From NCBI GenBank assembly GCA_024742815.1, contig JANSXX010000006.1, positions 169,956-233,955 of the forward strand: a stretch of DNA of 64,000 nucleotides. Direction: 5' to 3'. Made by a program: the position numbers and the translations under genes. This DNA is from HXMU1420-13 sp024742815. GTDB lineage: Bacteria; Bacteroidota; Rhodothermia; Balneolales; Balneolaceae. The notes under the pieces are model-generated. The model searched no databases, was not told where the DNA came from, and saw only the letters and a program-made list of their open reading frames with translations. Each line of letters begins with the position of its first letter. Position 1 is the stretch's first letter. This document shows positions 1 through 9,856 of the stretch, one piece after another.

Positions 1-148
1 AATTGTAGCAGTGAATGAAGAAACGGTTGAAGATCTACAAACTTTAGAAGAACTTATTGCAGCACAGCTTTCGTCCAATAATTCAATTATATTGAAAGTT
101 GTAAACGACGAAAACGCAATCGGCTATATTGAGCTTCAGAAAAATTAG
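1..148 (+). CDS. C-terminal end of a PDZ-like protein (partial)
   Basis: Only the last 48 codons are inside the window, reading in frame from base 2 to a TAG at 146-148. The stretch reads VNEETVEDLQTLEELIAA and ends with YIELQKN. A 'the linked partner names L..L...L' helix followed by two short strands ending in YI.LQ resembles the end of the second PDZ domain of Do/HtrA-type serine proteases, but nothing catalytic is visible, so this is a weak family guess. Its stop codon directly abuts the ATG of the lipoprotein gene that follows, so the two are probably cotranscribed. Confidence 0.45.
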   Translation, partial: IVAVNEETVEDLQTLEELIAAQLSSNNSIILKVVNDENAIGYIELQKN

Positions 149-691
149 ATGAAATCACTGTTATCACGATCTTTTACCTTCGCATCTTTAGCATTTTTAA
201 TTTCTTGTACAGGAAGTACCCAAAAACTTGCAACCGATTCTATCGGTGGAGAGAGTATTTTTCCGGGATGGTATAACAGTACAGGATTCTCATCAGATTC
301 ATTGTCATTTTCAGGTTTTGGCGTGGCGATAGGTGTTGATTCTACCGATGCCTTAGAACGCGCTGAAGTAGAAGCAGAAAATCAACTTGGCTTTCAATTA
401 AGCAATCTTGCAGAAGATATTAGGGTGCAATTAGAAAGGGAAAATGTAACGGCAGCAAGCAATGTTGATTTCATTTTATTATTACGAAATGCAACTTCTT
501 CGTTAAAGTCATTTTCAGAAACTACCAATCAATACATGCTATCGCCAAATAATAATTTTCGTGCAATAGCTGAAGTTTCAATCACCCGAGATAAAGCCCA
601 TCAACTATTCGAAAACGCTTTCAATGGCCACCCAAGATATTGGGCTGCATTTTCACAAAGCAATCAATATCAAAACACGATTTTAAAATAA
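149..691 (+). CDS. LPP20-like outer-membrane lipoprotein
   Basis: A 180-residue protein with a short positive N-terminus, a hydrophobic segment and a lipobox LISC near residue 20, so it should be processed by signal peptidase II and lipid-anchored. The region around residues 70-110 (ALERAEVEAENQLG and following helix) has the alternating Ala/Glu/Arg pattern of LPP20-family lipoproteins, in which a helix precedes a beta domain. The ATG follows the upstream stop codon without a gap, pointing to translational coupling. Its function is not known; LPP20 proteins are generally surface or envelope components. The family assignment rests on pattern only. Confidence 0.6.
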   Translation: MKSLLSRSFTFASLAFLISCTGSTQKLATDSIGGESIFPGWYNSTGFSSDSLSFSGFGVAIGVDSTDALERAEVEAENQLGFQLSNLAEDIRVQLERENVTAASNVDFILLLRNATSSLKSFSETTNQYMLSPNNNFRAIAEVSITRDKAHQLFENAFNGHPRYWAAFSQSNQYQNTILK

Positions 692-828
692 TCGAGTTTT
701 ATTAAGAAATTTTAAGAAAGCGCTTTTTTACCCATGCAATCCACGTGATTTCTTTAAATAGAGTCACTTAGGGCATTCAAAACCCTTTTTGGTAACGATT
801 TGCATGTATCAGTTTGTAAAAAAACTAG

Positions 829-877
829 GTGCAATTCAGATTTTATTTTGCGTAATTACCCGCCTGTAAAATTGCAC
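829..877. repeat. Inverted repeat in the leader of the subtilase gene
   Basis: The 253-base gap 692-944 has no gene. Within it GTGCAATT (829-836) and its exact complement AATTGCAC (870-877) flank a 33-base loop. It could be a leader-RNA stem or a regulator site; it is not followed by a T-run, so it is not a terminator. A GAGG sequence just before the ATG at 945 is the likely ribosome binding site of the protease. Confidence 0.3.
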
Positions 878-944
878 TTTATTTCGGGGGAAATAGAGTG
901 CCATCTCAATAGTAAAACAATAACAAATCATACCAGAGGGTTCT

Positions 945-3900
945 ATGATTAATAGATCAATAAGGGGTCTGCTTTTGTTGCTTGCAGTTGTACTAGGGTA
1001 CAGTGCCAGTGTACAGGCTCAGATCAAAACCACAACATTTAATAATAATACTGTTAAGGAAAATAGTATTGTTGTTAAATACAGCGATGAAGCTATTACG
1101 GTGAAGGGGAAAGCATTTTCTCCTAAACAAATGGCAGCAACATTGCGCACCGAGCTTAATGCCAATATTGGCAGAAGCATAAAAGCTCAGAATGTTGAGG
1201 AATGGTTAATCTCCGGCGACATGCAATCAGCAATAACTCGCTTAAATCGTATCCCAGGCGTTCGTGCTTTCCCAAACTATGTGTTCTACCGCGATGAAAT
1301 GGAAGTCTTGCCATTACCGAATGGCGGAATTTCAAATCAATTATCGGATGAGAATGCCATCGCAAGAGAAAACATAAATTTACCGGATCAATCTTTTGTG
1401 ATCACGCCGGCTCAGCTCAATACGTTTAATCCAATTAATGTTGTTTGGGAAGATAACCTAGACGATTCACTTCGTGTAGATAGTACCTACACAATTGTTG
1501 ATTATTACGGAGGTTCTACCGAGCAAAATTGGATGATTACCGACGATATGATGGGCGGTTATCAATTCAAGGCTGCTAATAATGCCGATTCTTTAACTAA
1601 TATTTCTTCAGATTTATTTTTCCCAGCTCTGGATATGAGTGGATTGGATTCGACAAAAAGCTATCGTTTGAAATTCGACCTTGACAATTACTTCAACTCA
1701 GGAGCATATATTGCGTTATATGCGATAGTAAATGGAGATTATGTAGGCGATTTTGTGATCAGCAATTTTGACCAATTTGTTTGGTGGGATGTTTCTGCAT
1801 TTGTTGGTGACACTGTAACCTTCAACATTTGGGTAGATGGAGTGGATGTTAGCCCAGGTGGAATTGTTGCCATCGATAATATTGAAATCGAAGAATATCC
1901 AACTGATGATTCCTTAATTGAACTTCAGTATGGTTTATATAACGACGGTCTCTTTAATCCGGGATATTCAGTTGCCGGCGCAGATGTTGATGCATTTGGT
2001 GCTTGGGAAATGACTACCGGTAGCGACGACGTTATTATGGTTGTATATGATGATGGTGTTGATTTCTCTCACCCTGATCTATTTGACAACCGATGGGTAA
2101 ACCCGGGCGAAGATTTGAATGGCGACGGTATGATTTCTGAAGATGAATGGAATGGTATCGATGATGATGGAAACGGTTATCCTGACGATTTCTGGGGATG
2201 GAGCTCTATCTACAACGATAATTCTTTTATCAACCCTGGTAGCTTCCATGGTACACACGTAGCGGGTATTCTTGGTGCTCAAGGTAATAACGGTATGGGT
2301 ATTTCCGGTGTTGCACAGGACGTAAGCATCATCAACGTTATGATCTTTGACGAATTCGGAGGAACCGATGCGATCGCAATTATGGCAGGTTACCAATATA
2401 TTTCCAGTTTGTTAGATTCCGGTGTAGATATCACAGGTATCAACCAATCTTGGGGTGGTGGCGGATTCTTAGACCTCGAATCTGATCAGCAGTTCGTAAG
2501 TGTAATGACCAGCTATGCGCTTGATCACGCTGAACATGCCGCTTTATGGGTAGTAAGTGCAGGTAACGACGCATCTAATAGAGATGAGTTGCCGTTCTAT
2601 TCATATCCAAATAACATTCAAGCACCAAATATCATAACTGTGGCCAGCTCTGATGATGCCGATAATTTATCCGGTTTCTCAGATTTCGGTGTTTTCACAG
2701 TAGATGTTTCGGCTCCAGGTTCACAAATTGTATCAACACTTCCCCCAAGTACTACTGGTGTTGCATACGGTTATTTAAGTGGAACTTCGATGGCTTCTCC
2801 GCACGTTTCAGGTATTCTTGCTCTTGCAAAAGCCATGTATCCAAATGAAGATGGTTTCGATTTGATGACTAGAGTTCTTGCAGGTAACGAAGCTGTTGGT
2901 TCATTAGATGGCTACACAGGTGTTGGTGGCCGTGTAAACGCAATGGGTGCCTTAGATCCAACGACAGTAGGTGCTTCTACACCAATTGCCAGTGGTAATA
3001 CCAATCAATTCCATCGAACTTTTGTTGATGGTGATGCAATGGAAACGGCCGGTATTGTAAACACTTCCGATTCCGATATTACTATTCAGTCTATGGAAAT
3101 TACCGGTGATAACGCCGATGCTTTCTATCTGATCACAGACGAGTTGCCTACACTAGCTGCAGGCGAAGCATTTGGTATTCTTGTTGGATTCGATAACGGA
3201 GACATGACTGGTGATTTAACTGCTACACTTGAAGTAACTACTTCAAATGGTACGGTTAATTTAGCAATGATTGGTCATGAGCAAGGATTTGCATTCGTAG
3301 ATGTATCACCTGGTTACTATAGCTTCGGCTCAGTGCCTTATGGCGAAGAATTAGAAACAACATTTACGGTTTCTAACCTTGGTAATGCTGATATGTTCTA
3401 CAATCTGCAGCACGCATTGTTCTTTTATGATTTAGAGCAATCAATGTTTGTTGATTCAAAAGTTGAATTCCAACCAGGTCCGGCACCTGCAAATAAAGTT
3501 GGCGACAACAACGAAATGGAATTAATCAACGATATCACTACCAAAGTAATGCTTGAAAGAGGCGACAGAGAACGTCCTGTCATCAAAGCTGAACCTAGAG
3601 ATCCTCAGGCTTTCGATCTTGCCGGTCCAGAGTACCTGTGGTTCGATGATTTGAATAGCGATAGCGCAGTTGCTGCCGATTGGGAAATTCTTGACTTCAG
3701 CGAAGGTGAAGGCGACAATTGGGAACTTGTTGATATCAGTGGTGATGGATCAAATAACGTATTCTTATTCGGTGACTTCTTCGATGGATACGCTGATAAT
3801 TCTGCTACTGTAGCTGCAACTCCAATGTTCGATTTCTCTGGCTTTGAGGCCGGAAGAGGACCTGCTTACCTTCACTTCGATGTGGATATTGCTTTAGAAG

Positions 3901-6509
3901 ATTTCTGGGATGAATTCTTCTTAAACATTGTGGTAGATGGACAGCCATACGCCTACATCGGCGGAACCAACACAGGTGAAATCGTGAACTACAACGGTTA
4001 TTACACAGTATTTGTTGATATTTCGCAATTTGCAGGTTTCGAAAATGTTGAATTCTGGTTTATTGCAGTATCTGATATAAGCTTCTCTGGTGGGTTTGGT
4101 GTACTCTTCGATAACGTTGGTGTTGTTGTAGATGACTATCCATTCTTTACTTCTGTAAATGGCGGAGTTATCGCACCTGGTGAGAGCGAAAATGTCGATT
4201 TAACCATTCGCACTGAGTTATTACCTCCAGGTGATTTTGTGATGTTCACCGATGTATTCGCAAACGGATTCATTTCTTACTACGGAAATGGTGGCGACGC
4301 ATCTGGATTGATCACAGAATTCTCAGCCAGAAATGTTGCGCTAGAAGTCGACCCAATGGAGCTATGGTTGGGTGAAGTTTCAACCGAAGAATCAACTAGT
4401 TACAGTTTCGATCTAAACAACGTTGGATCTGTAGGTGTTGATTACTTTGCAAACACTATGGTATTCTGGGAACAACCAGACGCTTTCCTAAATGACAATA
4501 TGCTTGCCGCTAGAGAAAGTGCAGTAGCACGCTTCGAAAACTCTGATAAGGGTGAAGGCAGTGGCATCGATCTAGTTAAGCAAAGAAATGTAATTCTAAG
4601 CAATGCCGAAAAACGTTCAAACGCTCGTGCTGAAGTGCGAACGGTAAAACGTCCAAGAATGACTCCTTCGCTTGAAAGCCTAGATATCTACTTCGAAGAT
4701 TTCGAAAGTGGAATGCTTTCTGAAGATTGGAGTGTATTTGACGGTAGCTTTGGCCTTGGTAACGTATTTGAAGTTGAAAACTTCGGAACTATGGATGATC
4801 CATTCCATATGCTCGATGTTGGAGGCCTAAGCCAAAACGGATACTACATCCTAAACGACACATATACATTAGCATTCTCTCCAACATTCGATTTATCTGA
4901 TGTTCCATTTAGCGAGAATGTAATTATGGAAATGACTTACAGTGTATTGATGGAAGCAGGATGGGATTTCGCTTCAGTATGGGTTGGTGTTGAAACCGAC
5001 GCAGGCATTGAGCTATACTACCTTGGTAGTAGTGAAGATGCTCTCATAAATAACGGTGGATTCTATCGTACTGGATTCGACCTTTCTGATTTTGCAGGTC
5101 AGGAAAATGTATTCGTAGCATTCTTAGTTGAAACCGATGCTTCGGTACAATCAACTTGGGCAAGCTTCGACGACATTGATATCTATACTGCAGAAAAGCT
5201 CTCGTATGTAGAACCAGCTGAAGGATTTATCGATTCTGCTGGCACACAAATCTTAGATGTTACCGTAAATACACCTTGGTTATTCCCTGGTAATTATGCA
5301 TCGGTAACCTTTATCGACTACTACAACGAGGATCTGTTTGTAGGCCGATTTGCAGAGCAAGTAGCTTACTTCATGATTCCAAATATGAAACCGGTTGCTG
5401 AAGATGATTTCACAGCTGTACTTTCCGGAACAATCATCGATCTCGAATTCGATATGATTGGATTTATCCTTTCAAACGATTACGATGTTGATGGACCTGT
5501 TTATTTATATGATGTAGAAGAACCATACTACGGAGCTATAAAATACTCCTTAGACGGTCCTGTTTACGTTGCACCTCATAACTTCGATGGTGTCGACTTT
5601 TTCAGATACATCATTACCGATGGTCAGCTTACAGATACAGCAACAGTATACATTTCTGTAGCTAATAACCCGCACTTCCCAACCGGTAGCGATCAGCAAT
5701 ACGTATTCTTAGAAGATGAAGATCTTACTTTAAGTACAGTACGTATGGCCGCAGGTGTAGGTGGACAAGATGCAGATCTGTTCGTTTGGGCAAACCCAAT
5801 GCATGAATCTGTAATGATCAATCATGATAGCGACAACCATACGGTTACTTTCTCAGCTGCAGATAACTTCTTCGGTCAAACCGAGGCAATGTTCTATGTT
5901 GGTCACGAGGGTGAACCTATGGATTCTATGATGGTTTCTATCGTAATTACTCCAGTAAATGATGCTCCTGTAGCTGAGTTTTCTGCGAATATCGATGGAT
6001 CAACAGTCACTTTCGCTGATATGTCTAGCGATGCTATCGACATGCAGGCTGGCGGAATTGTTGCTTGGGAATGGAATTTCGGTGACGGAACTACAAGCAC
6101 TGATCAAAACCCAACGTACGATTACGGTACCACAGGTGACTTCACCGTTACGTTGAAAGTTACTGATAATGGCGGTTTAACCGATACTTTCGAAGGAAAC
6201 GTAAACATTATGTCGGTTTCTAACGAAGTAAATGGAGCGGTTCCAACCGAGTTTGCCATCGCGCAAAACTATCCGAATCCGTTTAACCCATCTACAAACA
6301 TTAACTACAGCTTACCTGAGGCTTCAAAAGTATCTATCGTTGTGTACGATATGCTTGGCCAGAGAGTAGCTCAGTTAGTGAATGCAGAGAAATCAGCTGG
6401 TTACCACACTGTAACATTCGATGCTTCCGCTCTTTCTTCTGGTATGTACGTGTATCAGATCAAAGCAGGATCATTCTCTCAAACCAAGAAAATGATGCTT
6501 ATCAAGTAA
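945..6509 (+). CDS. Secreted modular subtilisin-like protease (S8) with type IX-like C-terminal sorting domain
   Basis: A 1854-residue secreted protease. A signal peptide (residues 1-25, ending VQAQ) is followed by an I9-like prodomain (about 30-115) and a jelly-roll module (about 165-318) placed before the peptidase domain. The catalytic triad is visible as D369 (VYDDGVD), H435 (HGTHVAG) and S615 (GTSMASPH), with oxyanion N541 (SAGND). Asp/Asn-rich calcium-type loops (DLNGDGMISEDEW, DDDGNGYPDD) lie between D369 and H435. Two more jelly-roll/adhesin-like modules start near 898 and 1247, then cadherin/VCBS-like repeats, a PKD domain (about 1675-1755) and a C-terminal sorting domain from about 1767 containing QNYPNPFNPST. 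It is monocistronic: a terminator follows directly. Substrate unknown. Confidence 0.92.
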   Translation: MINRSIRGLLLLLAVVLGYSASVQAQIKTTTFNNNTVKENSIVVKYSDEAITVKGKAFSPKQMAATLRTELNANIGRSIKAQNVEEWLISGDMQSAITRLNRIPGVRAFPNYVFYRDEMEVLPLPNGGISNQLSDENAIARENINLPDQSFVITPAQLNTFNPINVVWEDNLDDSLRVDSTYTIVDYYGGSTEQNWMITDDMMGGYQFKAANNADSLTNISSDLFFPALDMSGLDSTKSYRLKFDLDNYFNSGAYIALYAIVNGDYVGDFVISNFDQFVWWDVSAFVGDTVTFNIWVDGVDVSPGGIVAIDNIEIEEYPTDDSLIELQYGLYNDGLFNPGYSVAGADVDAFGAWEMTTGSDDVIMVVYDDGVDFSHPDLFDNRWVNPGEDLNGDGMISEDEWNGIDDDGNGYPDDFWGWSSIYNDNSFINPGSFHGTHVAGILGAQGNNGMGISGVAQDVSIINVMIFDEFGGTDAIAIMAGYQYISSLLDSGVDITGINQSWGGGGFLDLESDQQFVSVMTSYALDHAEHAALWVVSAGNDASNRDELPFYSYPNNIQAPNIITVASSDDADNLSGFSDFGVFTVDVSAPGSQIVSTLPPSTTGVAYGYLSGTSMASPHVSGILALAKAMYPNEDGFDLMTRVLAGNEAVGSLDGYTGVGGRVNAMGALDPTTVGASTPIASGNTNQFHRTFVDGDAMETAGIVNTSDSDITIQSMEITGDNADAFYLITDELPTLAAGEAFGILVGFDNGDMTGDLTATLEVTTSNGTVNLAMIGHEQGFAFVDVSPGYYSFGSVPYGEELETTFTVSNLGNADMFYNLQHALFFYDLEQSMFVDSKVEFQPGPAPANKVGDNNEMELINDITTKVMLERGDRERPVIKAEPRDPQAFDLAGPEYLWFDDLNSDSAVAADWEILDFSEGEGDNWELVDISGDGSNNVFLFGDFFDGYADNSATVAATPMFDFSGFEAGRGPAYLHFDVDIALEDFWDEFFLNIVVDGQPYAYIGGTNTGEIVNYNGYYTVFVDISQFAGFENVEFWFIAVSDISFSGGFGVLFDNVGVVVDDYPFFTSVNGGVIAPGESENVDLTIRTELLPPGDFVMFTDVFANGFISYYGNGGDASGLITEFSARNVALEVDPMELWLGEVSTEESTSYSFDLNNVGSVGVDYFANTMVFWEQPDAFLNDNMLAARESAVARFENSDKGEGSGIDLVKQRNVILSNAEKRSNARAEVRTVKRPRMTPSLESLDIYFEDFESGMLSEDWSVFDGSFGLGNVFEVENFGTMDDPFHMLDVGGLSQNGYYILNDTYTLAFSPTFDLSDVPFSENVIMEMTYSVLMEAGWDFASVWVGVETDAGIELYYLGSSEDALINNGGFYRTGFDLSDFAGQENVFVAFLVETDASVQSTWASFDDIDIYTAEKLSYVEPAEGFIDSAGTQILDVTVNTPWLFPGNYASVTFIDYYNEDLFVGRFAEQVAYFMIPNMKPVAEDDFTAVLSGTIIDLEFDMIGFILSNDYDVDGPVYLYDVEEPYYGAIKYSLDGPVYVAPHNFDGVDFFRYIITDGQLTDTATVYISVANNPHFPTGSDQQYVFLEDEDLTLSTVRMAAGVGGQDADLFVWANPMHESVMINHDSDNHTVTFSAADNFFGQTEAMFYVGHEGEPMDSMMVSIVITPVNDAPVAEFSANIDGSTVTFADMSSDAIDMQAGGIVAWEWNFGDGTTSTDQNPTYDYGTTGDFTVTLKVTDNGGLTDTFEGNVNIMSVSNEVNGAVPTEFAIAQNYPNPFNPSTNINYSLPEASKVSIVVYDMLGQRVAQLVNAEKSAGYHTVTFDASALSSGMYVYQIKAGSFSQTKKMMLIK

Positions 6510-6536
6510 GATTCATTTTCAAGCTTTTTACAAAAA

Positions 6537-6570
6537 CCCTGCCTGTCTTCAGGCAGGGTTTTTTATTTTA
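6537..6570 (+). terminator. Rho-independent terminator after the subtilase
   Basis: CCCTGCCTG (6537-6545), a TCTT loop, and CAGGCAGGG (6550-6558) form a perfect 9-bp stem followed by a T-rich tract. It separates the protease from the next gene. Confidence 0.93.
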
Positions 6571-6616
6571 CTCCTATCACTCATCTTCCGATATTCATTT
6601 TAAAAAAATTAAACAG

Positions 6617-7981
6617 TTGAAAGATTCTATTCGTATTGCATCCGGTCAAGGATTTTGGGGTGATTTACCTAACGCGCCCGTTAACCAAGTAAAACAAGGG
6701 CCAATTGATTATCTGGTGATGGATTACCTCGCCGAGGTAACCATGTCGATCATGCAAAAACAAAAATTACGGAATCCTGAATGGGGTTATGCGCGCGATT
6801 TTGTTCATGTGATCGAACAAATACTACCAGAAATTGAAAATGATGGAATTAAAGTTATCAGCAATGCAGGAGGGGTAAATCCTCATGCTTGCAAAGATGA
6901 AATTCTTAAAATTGCTAAAGCAAAAGGTGTCAAGAACCTTAAGGTAGCCGTGGTTGCAGGTGATAATATTCTGCCAAATATTGATCAATTAATTGATGAC
7001 GGCCATACACTAAATAATATGGAATCGGGAGAACCCATTTCTACCGTTAAAGAAAATCTATTAAGTGCGAATGTTTATTTCGGTTGTAAAGCCGTTGTTG
7101 AAGCTCTGGAGCAAGGCGCCAATGTGATAATTACCGGTAGAGTTACCGATACAGGATTAACACTAGCTCCTATGATCTACGAATTCGGTTGGGAATATTC
7201 TGATTATGATAAAATGGCTATTGGTACCATTGCTGGTCACATAATCGAATGCGGAGCGCAAGTTTCAGGCGGTAATTTCACTGATTGGAAAAAGGTAGAA
7301 GACTTCACAAATATTGGATTTCCAATTATTGAAGCTAAAGCTGATGGTACCTTCTATGTTACTAAACATGAAGGTACAGGTGGATTGGTAAATCAAATGA
7401 CGGTGAAAGAACAATTAATGTACGAAATCGGGAATCCTGCCGAATATATTACTCCCGATGTAATTGCTGATTTCACGACAGTACATCTCGAAGACGCTGG
7501 AGAGAACCGCGTTAAAGTAACAGGAATTAAAGGCAAACCAGACACTCCGACTTACAAAATATCAGCCAGTTATACCGATGGATTTAAGCTTTCTGCTACA
7601 CTCGTTTACTGCTGGCCAGATGCTTTGAAAAAAGCACAAAAAGGCGCTGAAATTCTACAAAAAAGGGCAGAAGCACTAAATTTAGAAATCGATGAATTCC
7701 ATTCCGAATATGTTGGTTACAATGGAACAACCGAAAAGCCAGTAGAGCAATCAAACAGCCAAGACTTTGACGAAATCCAGATGAGAGTTTCTATTTGTGG
7801 TAAAAATAAAGAGCACATAAATCGATTTGGGATGGAGATTGCGCCTCTAATTTTAACAGGTCCAAGCGGAGTTACAGGATTTGCAGGTGGTAGACCAAAG
7901 GCAAGTGAAATCGTTGCATATTGGCCGGCTCTACTCGATAAAAAAGCGGTTCAACCTACGGTAGAAGTTTTTTCAGTATAA
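6617..7981 (+). CDS. AtuA-like (acyclic terpene utilisation, DUF1446) protein
   Basis: A 454-residue protein matching the AtuA/DUF1446 family: the N-terminus IRIASGQGFWGD, the GPIDYLVMDYLAE stretch, the NAGGVNP segment near residue 85 and the ITGRVTDTG segment near residue 173 are typical. Family members include components of acyclic terpene/acyl-CoA degradation clusters; the biochemical role of AtuA itself is not settled. The best start is a TTG at 6617, because the conserved sequence begins immediately there and no upstream ATG is in frame. There is no terpene or acyl-CoA gene next to it, so the local context does not confirm a pathway; the following ABC gene starts 15 bases later and may be cotranscribed. 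Confidence 0.8.
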   Translation: MKDSIRIASGQGFWGDLPNAPVNQVKQGPIDYLVMDYLAEVTMSIMQKQKLRNPEWGYARDFVHVIEQILPEIENDGIKVISNAGGVNPHACKDEILKIAKAKGVKNLKVAVVAGDNILPNIDQLIDDGHTLNNMESGEPISTVKENLLSANVYFGCKAVVEALEQGANVIITGRVTDTGLTLAPMIYEFGWEYSDYDKMAIGTIAGHIIECGAQVSGGNFTDWKKVEDFTNIGFPIIEAKADGTFYVTKHEGTGGLVNQMTVKEQLMYEIGNPAEYITPDVIADFTTVHLEDAGENRVKVTGIKGKPDTPTYKISASYTDGFKLSATLVYCWPDALKKAQKGAEILQKRAEALNLEIDEFHSEYVGYNGTTEKPVEQSNSQDFDEIQMRVSICGKNKEHINRFGMEIAPLILTGPSGVTGFAGGRPKASEIVAYWPALLDKKAVQPTVEVFSV

Positions 7982-7996
7982 CACGTAAAAGTATCT

Positions 7997-9790
7997 TTGG
8001 AAGCAATTAAACAATTAAATAAGTACCTCAAAAAGTATACAGTAAGTGTTGTATTGGGTGGACTTTTTTTAACTGCGGCCAATTTCTTTTTGGTTTGGAT
8101 TCCTGTTCTCATCCGTCAAACTATTGACGAAGTAGAAGTACTCTCCGAAGGGGATTTTCAAGTGCCGGATAATTTATTTGATACTCTTTTCGTGAGTGAA
8201 GTAGGGCAAATACTAGCTCTAAATTCGCTGTACTTGTTAGGAACGGTAATGCTCTACGGGTTTTTCCTTTTCCTTACTCGACAAACGCTCATCGTAAGTT
8301 CGCGCAAAGTAGAATATGACATCAGAAATGATATGATTCAAAAACTGATGGCATTACCGCAGAGTTTTTATGCAAAATTCTCGCATGGCGAAATATACGT
8401 GCGTGCTACCGAAGACATCAACAAAGTGCGCGAATACTATGGACCGGTAATCATGTATAGTATTAATACCATTACCCGAGCCGGTTTTGTAATCACAATG
8501 ATGTATTTAGTGAATGCTGAGTTGATGCTATGGGCTTTGCTACCACTACCGCTTCTTTCATTATTCGCTTATTGGATCACAGGGTATATTCACAAACACA
8601 GCATCATTATTCAAGAGCAATACTCGAAGTTATCGGGACAAGCCAAAGAAAGTTTTTCCAGCATACGATTGATCAAAGCTTACAATCGCCTGCAAAGCGA
8701 GCAAGATAAATTTGAAGTGCTCAGCGAAGATTATCGTAAAAAGAAACTTCGCTTAGATATGATTGAGTCATTATTTCACCCCGGTCTAAATTTTCTGATC
8801 GGGATCTCCTTGATTATAGTTATCTGGCAAGGCGGAAATATGATCATCGAAGGAACGCTTACCGTTGGTAATATTGCAGAGTTTCTAATCTATGTAGCTT
8901 ATCTGATATGGCCGGTGGCAGCTCTTGGGTATACTACTAATCGGTTTCAAAAATCATTGGCCTCGTGGTATAGAATTAAGGAAATATTAGACTATCCACT
9001 CGAGATTGAATCAGAAAAAAGTGATGACTACTCACCAATTAAAGGTGAAATTGAGTTTAAAAATGTATGGTTTAAATATCCAGATTCGGATGAGTATGTA
9101 ATTAAGAATTTAAACATGCGAATCGAAGCCGGGCAAAATATCGCTATAGTTGGGCGCACAGGCTCAGGAAAAACCACGTTAGTTCAACTCATCCCCAGAT
9201 TGTTCGATACTACCGAAGGGGATGTTGTGATTGACGGAAAAAACGTAAAAGATTATCCGCTCGAAAATTTACGCATGGATATTGGCTTCGTTCCTCAAGG
9301 AACGTTTTTGTTCTCAGATACGATTGGTGAGAATATAGCGTTTGGAAAACAGGACGCTTCCGAAGAGCAAATAGAAAAAGCCGCAGAAATGGCCCAAGTA
9401 AAAGAGAATATTTTGGATTTTGAGAAAAAATTTAAGACTATGCTCGGCGAACGGGGTATTACTTTATCCGGAGGACAGAAACAACGAACAGCTATCGCAA
9501 GAGCATTAATAAAAAGTCCTGAAATGCTTATATTTGATGATTCTTTAAGTGCAGTGGACACAAAAACAGAAGACGCAATATTACATAACTTAAAGAACGA
9601 GCTGGGCGATAAAACAACCATCACGATAAGTCATAGAATTTCGACAATAAAAGACGCAGACAAAATATTTTACATCGAGGATGGGCAGATAAAAGAACAA
9701 GGTACCCACGAAGAGCTTTTACAATACGACGGTCACTATAAGGCTATGTATAAAAAACAAATACTTGAACAAGAACTAGCACAAATCTAA
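7997..9790 (+). CDS. ABC exporter half-transporter, degenerate catalytic site (subunit A)
   Basis: A 597-residue half-transporter: six membrane helices (residues about 15-310) fused to an ATPase domain. Walker A GRTGSGKTT lies near residue 387, the signature is LSGGQ, the H-loop is ISHR. Walker B reads MLIFDDSLSAVD: D515 replaces the usual catalytic glutamate, which is characteristic of the impaired partner in heterodimeric exporters such as BmrC or TM287. The intact partner lies at 11240. The start is a TTG at 7997 (MEAIKQLNKY), which matches the usual beginning of this family. Likely role: efflux of drugs or lipids from the cytoplasmic membrane; substrate unknown. Confidence 0.93.
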   Translation: MEAIKQLNKYLKKYTVSVVLGGLFLTAANFFLVWIPVLIRQTIDEVEVLSEGDFQVPDNLFDTLFVSEVGQILALNSLYLLGTVMLYGFFLFLTRQTLIVSSRKVEYDIRNDMIQKLMALPQSFYAKFSHGEIYVRATEDINKVREYYGPVIMYSINTITRAGFVITMMYLVNAELMLWALLPLPLLSLFAYWITGYIHKHSIIIQEQYSKLSGQAKESFSSIRLIKAYNRLQSEQDKFEVLSEDYRKKKLRLDMIESLFHPGLNFLIGISLIIVIWQGGNMIIEGTLTVGNIAEFLIYVAYLIWPVAALGYTTNRFQKSLASWYRIKEILDYPLEIESEKSDDYSPIKGEIEFKNVWFKYPDSDEYVIKNLNMRIEAGQNIAIVGRTGSGKTTLVQLIPRLFDTTEGDVVIDGKNVKDYPLENLRMDIGFVPQGTFLFSDTIGENIAFGKQDASEEQIEKAAEMAQVKENILDFEKKFKTMLGERGITLSGGQKQRTAIARALIKSPEMLIFDDSLSAVDTKTEDAILHNLKNELGDKTTITISHRISTIKDADKIFYIEDGQIKEQGTHEELLQYDGHYKAMYKKQILEQELAQI

Positions 9791-9856
9791 CTAAAAAATA
9801 AAAACCAACAGGCAGCGATGTTGAACGCATCGCACCACCGGTAATGGGAGAAAAAA

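Noticed and set aside
7992..7999. Perfect TAnnTTTG promoter box (TATCTTTG)
   Set aside because: It overlaps the start codon of the first ABC gene, has no TTG element upstream at the right distance, and would remove the N-terminus; most likely chance.
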